Source: Desulfobacterales bacterium (GTDB lineage: Bacteria; Desulfobacterota; DSM-4660; Desulfatiglandales; Desulfatiglandaceae). From it: a stretch of 5,095 nucleotides of DNA. Position numbers and translations under genes: made by a program. The notes beneath the pieces were generated by a model. The model was not told the origin of the DNA. It searched no databases and saw only the letters and a list, made by a program, of their open reading frames with translations. The stretch is taken from NCBI GenBank assembly GCA_022013615.1, contig JAKLQB010000794.1, positions 1 to 5,095 of the forward strand, in the 5' to 3' direction. Shown here in pieces: positions 1 to 4,529 of this stretch; the stretch's first letter is position 1; each line of letters opens with the position of its first letter.

Positions 1-116
1 CACAGCTATTTGAGCATCTCAACAAGGCCAAAGTTAACTACCCCGGTACGGATATGCGCCTCGTCTACAAACTCGGGGGATATACTGGCTCTACTGGTGC
101 CGAAGGTGTCACTTGA
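1..116 (+). CDS. C-terminal end of a probable insertion-sequence transposase (partial)
   Basis: An open frame enters from the left edge (first full codon at 3) and ends at TGA 114-116, leaving 37 codons. The tail contains LFEHLNKAKVNYPGTDMRLV, in which the pattern 'LN...YPGTD.RLVY' resembles the extreme C-terminus of IS4-superfamily DDE transposases as I remember them. No catalytic residue is in view, so the family call rests on this tail alone. The last dozen residues (GGYTGSTGAEGVT) look low in complexity and may be a read-through extension. No terminal inverted repeat of the parent element could be recognised downstream. It could instead be the end of an unrelated protein; that it is a real coding end is more certain than the transposase label. 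Confidence 0.42.
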   Translation, partial: QLFEHLNKAKVNYPGTDMRLVYKLGGYTGSTGAEGVT

Positions 117-426
117 GTTTCCTGGAGGTAAGGTGTCCTGACCTTCGAACACAAGGCTGCAACCTTAAATGTCATATGTCAAGGGCAGAACCATGGAGAA
201 ACATGGAAAGGTTATACTTTCAACACGGGCTGCGAGCCTTGGCTTGGCTGCATTTTGCTTATTCTCTGAATCGATGGCGATTTCTTTTCAGTTCTCTGAT
301 TCCACGGTGACTGGACAAGGAAGGCTTGTGGGAGCTATGCGTCCTTTCATTTTCATGTAATTAAGCTGCGGGAAAATTGTGCTGGAGGATCAGAGACATC
401 CCAAAAGGGAACGGCTTTTCTTCTTT
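117..426. other. 310-base stretch without a convincing complete gene
   Basis: This stretch separates the transposase-like fragment from the end of the minus-strand 344-aa gene. It holds two small back-to-back hairpins at 130-145 (AAGGT, 6-base loop, ACCTT) and 153-166 (AAGG, 6-base loop, CCTT), and the short signal-peptide-like frame at 193-360. A weak 4-bp stem (TCCC/GGGA, 4-base loop) lies near 399-411. On the minus strand, downstream of the 344-aa gene, no strong hairpin followed by a T-run is visible, so no clear terminator for that gene is seen. It reads like decayed sequence next to an insertion-sequence end. Confidence 0.5.
193..360 (+). CDS. Possible small secreted protein or truncated remnant of one
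   Basis: A 55-codon frame starts at ATG 193, with AAGGG at 181-185 as a plausible ribosome-binding site 7 bases upstream. An in-frame ATG at 169 exists but lacks such a site. The product starts with a basic stretch (MEKHGK...R12), then a hydrophobic run AASLGLAAFCLF (residues 13-24), then SESMA, a plausible signal-peptidase I site (Ser at -3, Ala at -1). The mature part opens ISFQFSDSTVTGQG, which looks like the first beta-strands of exported PEP-CTERM-type proteins, but the frame stops about 25 residues later. That suggests the 5' end of a secreted-protein gene that has lost its body. It may also be chance: there is no codon-usage or conservation evidence. It runs convergent to the 344-aa gene. 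Confidence 0.28.
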   Translation: MEKHGKVILSTRAASLGLAAFCLFSESMAISFQFSDSTVTGQGRLVGAMRPFIFM

Positions 427-1461
427 TCACGTTGTGCTTATTGATTCTGGGCACGCCCGCCCGACGATTACCTCATATACCTTCTTGGCTGTCTCGTCAA
501 AGACCTGTCTGTAGTGCTCGTTCTTGAGATTAAGGCGAGAAAAGGGTACCTCTTCTAAGTCCTCCAGGGTATCCAGGTGCTGGTCCATCTCCACAGCAAT
601 CCGCCCCAGAAGTGCCCTGCATTCAGGTTCGTTACCCTTCAGAATACCCTCCCTCGTAATCATGGGGTCTCCCAGTTCAAAATCCCGATTCAAATCATTC
701 GCTATTTCTATAGCGTTTTCAAGGTTATCATAGTCTTTGGGAATGATCATTTCTATGACCTTCAACACTGCCTCTATGGGTGTCAGGCCGCGCAGTTCGG
801 GATGGTGTACGTAACTGTACTCCTCATGAACCTTTGCATCCTCCAGTTCAATCTCCAGGGTCTTTGAAAACCAGTTTTCTGTGTAGCGTGTTATCTGCCC
901 TTCGGTCCACGGGGCTCCAGGATTGAAATAAATCCATGTGACTTTTGTAAGCTCTTCAAGGCATTCCTCTATGGTGTTGTACCTGTAGTCAGCCAAGTGG
1001 CTTCCATCTTCAAAAACATCTATGCCTACAAGTTCAAGCCCCGGCAGGGATACTTGCATGACCACTGTGTGGTCCTTCCAGCCGCTGACAATTATTGAAT
1101 ACGCATTCCTTTCCCAGGCCGGTGTACCAATATTCGGAATTTGGGCATCCTCTGGAACGGGTATGTCCTTGAAGGCGCTTGGCGTGATAAAAACAGCACA
1201 TGTGTCCGGAGGAAGGTCAAGCTTTGCCAGCACGTTCTGATAGAACACCCATTCCTCTTCTCCTTTTATCTGCATCGGTAGCATCCGCCCTGGCTGCTCG
1301 ACCAAATGCCTATCCATCACAAGAAGCATCAGCTCCAGGGAGGCTTGCCAGTTTGCCTCAAAGGCATCGCGACCGGCCTTTTCGCGCGCCTCTGCCTTTT
1401 CAAATATCGCTCTTGCCGATTCCTCTATCGATTTCTGGTTTTCATTGCTCTTTCTGCTCAT
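427..1461 (-). CDS. Hypothetical acidic cytoplasmic protein, 344 aa
   Basis: I do not recognise this protein. It starts at ATG 1459-1461 (minus), preceded by AAGGAG at 1467-1472 with a 5-base spacer, and ends at TGA 427-429. There is no signal peptide and no membrane segment, and it is rich in Glu and Asp. Residues 5-55 are charged and helix-prone (SIEESARAIFEKAEAREKAG), possibly a coiled coil. Residues 70-180 look alpha/beta, with hydrophobic strands (CAVFIT, YSIIVSGW, TVVMQVSL, WIYFNPG) between loops. Residues 225-345 look mostly helical. Cysteines at 88, 167, 281 and 337 are scattered and do not form an obvious metal site. It lies 66 bases downstream of the 171-aa gene on the same strand, so co-transcription is likely. 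The frame is long, unbroken and has its own ribosome-binding site, so I am confident it is a gene, but no function can be assigned. Confidence 0.85.
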   Translation of the reverse strand: MSRKSNENQKSIEESARAIFEKAEAREKAGRDAFEANWQASLELMLLVMDRHLVEQPGRMLPMQIKGEEEWVFYQNVLAKLDLPPDTCAVFITPSAFKDIPVPEDAQIPNIGTPAWERNAYSIIVSGWKDHTVVMQVSLPGLELVGIDVFEDGSHLADYRYNTIEECLEELTKVTWIYFNPGAPWTEGQITRYTENWFSKTLEIELEDAKVHEEYSYVHHPELRGLTPIEAVLKVIEMIIPKDYDNLENAIEIANDLNRDFELGDPMITREGILKGNEPECRALLGRIAVEMDQHLDTLEDLEEVPFSRLNLKNEHYRQVFDETAKKVYEVIVGRACPESISTT

Positions 1462-1466
1462 GAGCG

Positions 1467-1500
1467 CTCCTTTTGGAGGGGGAAAGGATTCTCTTTTCCC
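1467..1500 (-). promoter_or_regulatory. Intergenic hairpin and partly masked ribosome-binding site before the 344-aa gene
   Basis: Positions 1480-1500 form an inverted repeat: arms GGGAAAGGA (1480-1488) and TCTTTTCCC (1492-1500) around a 3-base loop. Read as plus-strand RNA it pairs over 9 positions with one G-U. In the minus-strand transcript it pairs at 8 of 9, with one A-C mismatch. Immediately after it in the transcript, CTCC-AAAA-GGAG (1467-1478) can fold into a 4-bp stem that includes the Shine-Dalgarno AAGGAG. The first hairpin could stabilise or process the mRNA between the two genes. The second is weak and may only modestly limit ribosome access. There is no U-run after the larger hairpin in the minus-strand transcript, so it is unlikely to be an intrinsic terminator. 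Confidence 0.4.
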
Positions 1501-1527
1501 AGGTTCTAATTGGCAGAGACAACATTA

Positions 1528-2043
1528 TCATTCATGCCCCTTATTTCGCAAACCATAAGGATCTGGCAGACCTTTCAATGCAGCCCATGTCTCCCAATCA
1601 TAGGTGAAGTGATGAATCTCACGCAGTGGATAACCGTATAACAGCCCCCATAAATCGGGCGGAATTTCCCCCTCATATTTGACTATGAATTTTATCAATT
1701 TCGGGAATCTCGAGATATATGCGTATGCAGTCCTGCTCCCCCTTTCCGGAAGGCTCCACAAATCCGGGCCTTTTTTTGTCAGAATAGCGAATGCATAAGG
1801 GTAAGAGAAAAGGAATCTGTGAACTTCTAGTATGATCCTTCTGTTCCCATAGAATATGAAATCCAAAACGGGTTTTTCCAGACGATCAATCAGTTCAAAT
1901 TTCTCAAGATCTTCATGGCCGGCCGTGATTCTGTCTCCATATTTTTCGAGAATGAGATCTCCGAGATGGGGTTTGCCGGTGATTGTCGGGACACCCGGTC
2001 TGTCCACCCCTATTTCCCTTAGCAAGGTTCGCTTTCCGCCCAT
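1528..2043 (-). CDS. Hypothetical protein, 171 aa, upstream partner of the 344-aa gene
   Basis: I do not recognise this protein. It starts at ATG 2041-2043 (minus) and stops at TGA 1528-1530. The ribosome-binding site is poor: only a GGGGG run at 2051-2055, 7 bases away. In-frame sequence upstream reaches a stop after 12 codons without a better start. There is no signal peptide; short hydrophobic runs (VLDFIFYG, residues 59-66; FLFSYPYAFAIL, 77-88) are too short or too interrupted to be clear membrane spans. The C-terminal half is rich in aromatic residues and carries PDLW twice (residues 93-96 and 129-132), the second followed by GLLYGYPLREIHHF. The C-terminus is basic (LRNKGHE). The gene opens the probable two-gene minus-strand unit with the 344-aa gene, which suggests a shared role, possibly as partners. 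Length and an unbroken frame support a real gene. Confidence 0.72.
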   Translation of the reverse strand: MGGKRTLLREIGVDRPGVPTITGKPHLGDLILEKYGDRITAGHEDLEKFELIDRLEKPVLDFIFYGNRRIILEVHRFLFSYPYAFAILTKKGPDLWSLPERGSRTAYAYISRFPKLIKFIVKYEGEIPPDLWGLLYGYPLREIHHFTYDWETWAALKGLPDPYGLRNKGHE

Positions 2044-2104
2044 TACAATACCCCCATTGACTTGACCTTTTTGAATTCATTTGGAAATTTTGATATCAAC
2101 TGGT

Positions 2105-2132
2105 CTTATAAGCTTACATCAATCTTTATTAA
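2105..2132 (-). promoter_or_regulatory. Weak sigma-70-like promoter candidate for the minus-strand gene pair
   Basis: On the minus strand, TTAATA (2127-2132) and TATAAG (2105-2110) are separated by 16 bases. They match the -35 and -10 consensus at 4 and 5 of 6 positions. Transcription would start near 2098, about 55 bases before the 171-aa gene's ATG. The start would fall in or next to a 10-base palindrome TTGATATCAA (2090-2099), which could be an operator. The surrounding 2044-2276 region is AT-rich, so chance matches are expected and this call is tentative. Confidence 0.28.
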
Positions 2133-2229
2133 CTCACAACAAAAGAAGGGAAATTATCTGCAATTCAGACACTGAGAAAGGGGGACCTCCTTCCTTAAGT
2201 TGAAGTTTTATGTTAATTTCGCTTATTTC

Positions 2230-2259
2230 TTAACAGGAGGTTTTCTTTTCTGCTATGAT
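2230..2259 (+). promoter_or_regulatory. Sigma-70-like promoter with extended -10, just outside the mobile element
   Basis: TTAACA (2230-2235, 5 of 6 to the -35 consensus) and TATGAT (2254-2259, 5 of 6 to the -10 consensus) are 18 bases apart. A TGC directly before the -10 gives the extended TGn motif. The expected start is near 2266, about 11 bases before the left inverted repeat of the RAYT element. In the present arrangement it would drive the transposase. Without the element it would sit about 50 bases before the inositol-phosphate synthase ATG, which fits a promoter originally belonging to that gene. It is a sequence match only, with no experimental support. Confidence 0.5.
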
Positions 2260-2276
2260 TTAGATCAACGAATAAG

Positions 2277-2302
2277 GTGTCAGGTCTTGACATTTGACAT
2301 AA
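2277..2302 (+). repeat. Left terminal inverted repeat of the RAYT element
   Basis: This 26-bp repeat starts GTGTCAGGTCTTGAC and pairs with 3275-3300 except at position 2292. It contains a small self-hairpin, TGTCA-GGTCT-TGACA (2278-2292), of the kind HUH transposases recognise as REP stem-loops. Its inner part is a perfect tandem heptamer, TTGACAT twice (2287-2300). The tandem could be a transposase binding site; it also creates two -35-like TTGACA hexamers, which may be coincidental. Confidence 0.85.
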
Positions 2303-2328
2303 ACACGAGAGTAATGTAATCTGCACTC

Positions 2329-3297
2329 ATGGGAAGGCCATTAAGGATAGAATACCCTGGTGCTTTATACCATGTGACAAGCCGGGGTAATGAGAGAATG
2401 GATATTTTTCTTGATGACTGGGACAGGAAAAAATTCCTTGGCATACTGGAGGATTATCACGACCGTTACGGGATTCTTATCCACTGCTATATATTAATGG
2501 GCAGTCATTACCACTTGGTACTGGAGACCCCCCAGGGCAATCTGTTAAAGGTGATGCATGGAATAAATAGCGGCTATACGGGATATTTCAACCGCAAGTA
2601 TGATCGTGTAGGGCACTTGTTCCAGGGCAGATATAAGGGGATACTTGTTGACAAGGATGCCTACCTTCTGGAGTTGAGCAGATACGTGCACCTAAACCCT
2701 GTAAAGGCAGGCATAGTGGAGAGGCCTGAGCAATATAAATGGAGCAGCTATCCCGGATATGTTTGGAAAAGCAAAGAGGTATTGTGGGTCGAATATGGCT
2801 GGGTGCTTTCGCATTTTGGCCGGGATAAGAGGATAGGGAAGAAGAGGTACTGGGGATTTGTAAACAAGGGATTGCTGGAAGAAAAGACAAATCCGTTCAG
2901 GGCACTTCATGGACAGGTTATTCTAGGGGGTGGGGAATTTATTGAAAAGGCAAAGGGTTTTCTGAAGGGCGAGGCAATCAGCCAGGAGATTGTAGAACGA
3001 AAGCGGTTAAAAGATAATGCAAAACCTGAAGAAATAATGGGAGCAGTTGCTTCTGTGTTTGGAATAAAGCAAGAAACGCTTCAGGTCAGAGGAGGCAGGA
3101 ACAATACCCCGAAGAAGGTGGCAATATATTTGATCAAACGGTATGCTGGACTGAGTAACCAAGAAATTGCTAAACTGTTTGGCGGCATGCATTACAGCGC
3201 GGTGAGCAAATCATCTGCCAGGTTTGAAAAGGAGATGGCAGAGGATAGGAAGTTGTCTACTCTTGTTAATGGGCTTATGTCAAAAGTCAAGACCTGA
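2329..3297 (+). CDS. REP-associated tyrosine transposase (RAYT, IS200-like Y1/HUH family) with DnaA-like C-terminal domain
   Basis: This enzyme family cuts and rejoins single-stranded DNA at hairpin-bearing repeats through a covalent 5'-phosphotyrosine. Visible hallmarks are the typical start RPLRIEYPGALYHVTSRGN (residues 3-21), the HUH metal site H60-Y61-H62 in GSHYHLVLE, the segment DRVGHLFQGRYK (92-103), and RYVHLNPVKAG (118-128) with the likely catalytic Tyr119, then WSSY (138-141). Residues about 232-303 (VAIYLIKRYAGLSNQEIAKLF ... HYSAVS region) resemble the DnaA domain IV helix-turn-helix, found on one branch of long RAYTs; at 322 aa this is a long member. All key residues are present, so it may be active. 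The ATG at 2329 gives the family-typical start but has no good Shine-Dalgarno before it, suggesting low translation. The last seven codons and the stop lie inside the right inverted repeat. Confidence 0.93.
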   Translation: MGRPLRIEYPGALYHVTSRGNERMDIFLDDWDRKKFLGILEDYHDRYGILIHCYILMGSHYHLVLETPQGNLLKVMHGINSGYTGYFNRKYDRVGHLFQGRYKGILVDKDAYLLELSRYVHLNPVKAGIVERPEQYKWSSYPGYVWKSKEVLWVEYGWVLSHFGRDKRIGKKRYWGFVNKGLLEEKTNPFRALHGQVILGGGEFIEKAKGFLKGEAISQEIVERKRLKDNAKPEEIMGAVASVFGIKQETLQVRGGRNNTPKKVAIYLIKRYAGLSNQEIAKLFGGMHYSAVSKSSARFEKEMAEDRKLSTLVNGLMSKVKT

Positions 3298-3300
3298 CAC
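3275..3300 (-). repeat. Right terminal inverted repeat of the RAYT element
   Basis: This is the reverse complement of the left repeat with one difference (A at 3285). It overlaps the transposase reading frame and encodes its final residues LMSKVKT and the TGA at 3295-3297, so repeat and protein end are locked together. The single change breaks the tandem TTGACAT heptamer seen at the left end and shortens the small hairpin to GTCA-AGACC-TGAC (3286-3298). A run of seven T follows at 3302-3308. Confidence 0.85.
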
Positions 3301-3339
3301 GTTTTTTTGCTATCTGGCTGAATTGAAAGGATAGGGCAA

Positions 3340-4446
3340 ATGGATAGGATTAAAATTGCTATTGCTGGAATTGGTAACTGTGCAAGTGCATTGATCCAGG
3401 GAATCGAATATTACAGACACAGGCAGGAAAATGAAGCGGTTGGTTTGATGCACTGGGATATTGGAGGTTACAAGCCCGGCGATATTGAAGTAGTGGCGGC
3501 TTTGGATGTCGATAAAAGGAAGGTGGGAAAAGACATATCAGAAGCCATCTTTGAGCTACCAAACTGTACCAAGTCGATTTGTCCGGATATCCCGAAAAAA
3601 GGGATCACTGTAAAAATGGGGCGTGTTTTAGATGGGTTCGCTGAACATATGAAAGAATATGATAAAAAATACACTTTTCTTTTATCCGATAAGGAGGAGC
3701 CGGGTGAAGAAGACGTTGTAAATATCCTGAAAGAATCCGGTGCAGACATGCTTATTAATTACGTTCCTGTAGGGTCCGAGAAGGCCGCCAGGTTTTATGC
3801 AGAGTGCGCCCTCAAGGCTGGTGTGGGTTTCATCAATTGTATTCCTGTTTTTATTGCCAGTGATCCAGACCGGGGAAAACGTTTTGAAGATAAAAAAGTT
3901 CCCATCATTGGTGATGATATCAAGGCCCAATTAGGCGCCACCATTGTACACAGGGTACTGACCAACCTCTTTCGAGAAAGGGGCGTGAAATTAGAGAGAA
4001 CTTACCAGTTGAACACAGGAGGTAATACGGATTTTCTGAACATGCTTGATCGTAACAGGTTGATATCTAAGAAGACATCCAAAACGGAATCAGTTCAGTC
4101 CCAGCTTGGAGAGAACCGGTTGAGTGATGAGAACATTCATATCGGCCCAAGTGACTGGGTAGCATGGCAGAAAGATAACAAGGTCTGTTTTATCCGCATG
4201 GAAGGTACACTTTTTGGCGGTATTCCTATGGATCTCGAACTGCGCCTGTCAGTGGAGGATTCTCCCAATTCCGGCGGTGTGGTCATTGATGCCATAAGGT
4301 GCTGTAAAGTGGCTCTTGATCGCGGAAAAGGAGGGATCCTCTATTCTCCCTTGGCCTGCTTCATGAAACATCCTCCCAGGCAGTTTACAGATGCAGAAGC
4401 GCATAGAATGACCGAAGATTTCATTGGGGGGAGGAGAGCGGATTAA
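3340..4446 (+). CDS. ino1: myo-inositol-1-phosphate synthase, prokaryotic type (EC 5.5.1.4)
   Basis: The enzyme converts D-glucose 6-phosphate to 1L-myo-inositol 1-phosphate in the cytoplasm, using NAD+ in an internal redox cycle. This is the first committed step to inositol phospholipids, inositol-based thiols or osmolytes. The 368-aa length suits the short bacterial/archaeal form (the yeast enzyme is over 500). The NAD-binding loop GIGNCASAL is at residues 10-18, followed by LINYVPVGSEKAARFYAECA (138-157) and GDDIKAQLGAT (191-201). The signature NTGGNTDFLNM is at 226-236 and SKKTSKT at 243-249. Lys244 and Lys248 fall where the family's active-site lysines sit, by remembered alignment to yeast Lys369 and Lys373. 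EDSPNSGGVVIDA (306-318) is also conserved. The start is set by AAAGGA (3326-3331), 8 bases before the ATG. It lies 39 bases beyond the RAYT element and 83 bases before the MoxR gene, with no clear terminator between, so a transcript may continue into moxR. Confidence 0.95.
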   Translation: MDRIKIAIAGIGNCASALIQGIEYYRHRQENEAVGLMHWDIGGYKPGDIEVVAALDVDKRKVGKDISEAIFELPNCTKSICPDIPKKGITVKMGRVLDGFAEHMKEYDKKYTFLLSDKEEPGEEDVVNILKESGADMLINYVPVGSEKAARFYAECALKAGVGFINCIPVFIASDPDRGKRFEDKKVPIIGDDIKAQLGATIVHRVLTNLFRERGVKLERTYQLNTGGNTDFLNMLDRNRLISKKTSKTESVQSQLGENRLSDENIHIGPSDWVAWQKDNKVCFIRMEGTLFGGIPMDLELRLSVEDSPNSGGVVIDAIRCCKVALDRGKGGILYSPLACFMKHPPRQFTDAEAHRMTEDFIGGRRAD

Positions 4447-4529
4447 TTAATCCAGTTTTGCAAGCTCTTTTACGGTTTCTCTCAGATTGGAAAAATAAAT
4501 CAATATTAGTATAGGAAGGAAGATTGTCA

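Larger units (their letters stand above)
2277..3300 (+). mobile_element. RAYT-type (HUH/Y1 transposase) element with terminal inverted repeats, 1,024 bp
   Basis: The element is bounded by 26-bp inverted repeats at 2277-2302 and 3275-3300 that match at 25 of 26 positions; they begin GTGTCAGGTCTTGAC at the outer ends. The matching stops exactly at both outer ends (2276 and 3301 do not pair) and at the inner ends. Between them is one gene, an IS200-like Y1 transposase of the REP-associated family, which fills almost the whole interval. No target-site duplication is visible, as expected for HUH/Y1 enzymes, which cut single strands and normally make none. Classical RAYT genes are flanked by REP palindromes and thought to be largely immobile. 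The neat bounded structure here looks more like a self-contained transposon. Confidence 0.75.

Noticed and set aside
130..187. Possible degenerate copy of the RAYT repeat (GTGTCCTGACC, ATGTCAAGGG)
   Set aside because: The resemblance to GTGTCAGGTCTTGAC does not hold beyond six bases in a row and the order and spacing differ, so it is not called a repeat copy.
113..310. TTG-initiated 65-codon frame overlapping the transposase-like end
   Set aside because: It lacks a ribosome-binding site, overlaps a better-supported coding end, and its composition (many Arg, Trp, Cys) looks like shadow sequence.
760..790. HHPELRGLTPIEAV in the 344-aa protein, recalling the 'P.L.G.TP.EA' motif of MbcA/ParS-type (DUF2384) antitoxins
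   Set aside because: The motif is isolated in a much larger protein, without the rest of that domain or a toxin neighbour; it is probably coincidental.
1600..1660. GLLYGYPLREI in the 171-aa protein, recalling the 'LGYPLEDV' motif of DUF3793
   Set aside because: The similarity is limited to about eight residues and the rest of the protein does not fit, so no family is assigned.
2042..2057. Mini-frame ATG-GGG-GTA-TTG-TAA overlapping the 171-aa start (minus strand), a possible leader peptide
   Set aside because: Four codons, no ribosome-binding site of its own and no attenuator structure; likely chance.
2287..2320. Promoter inside the left repeat (TTGACA at 2294-2299 with TGTAAT at 2315-2320)
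   Set aside because: The 15-base spacing is short and transcription would start at or almost on the ATG; the TTGACA hexamers are better explained as part of the repeat.
2588..2910. Minus-strand frames inside the RAYT gene
   Set aside because: They are antisense to a strongly supported transposase frame and show no recognisable motifs; the same applies to the antisense frames within ino1 and the plus-strand frames within the 344-aa gene.
4487..4512. Promoter for moxR (TTGGAA with TAGTAT)
   Set aside because: The spacing is only 14 bases and both hexamers are poor; it is indistinguishable from AT-rich background.
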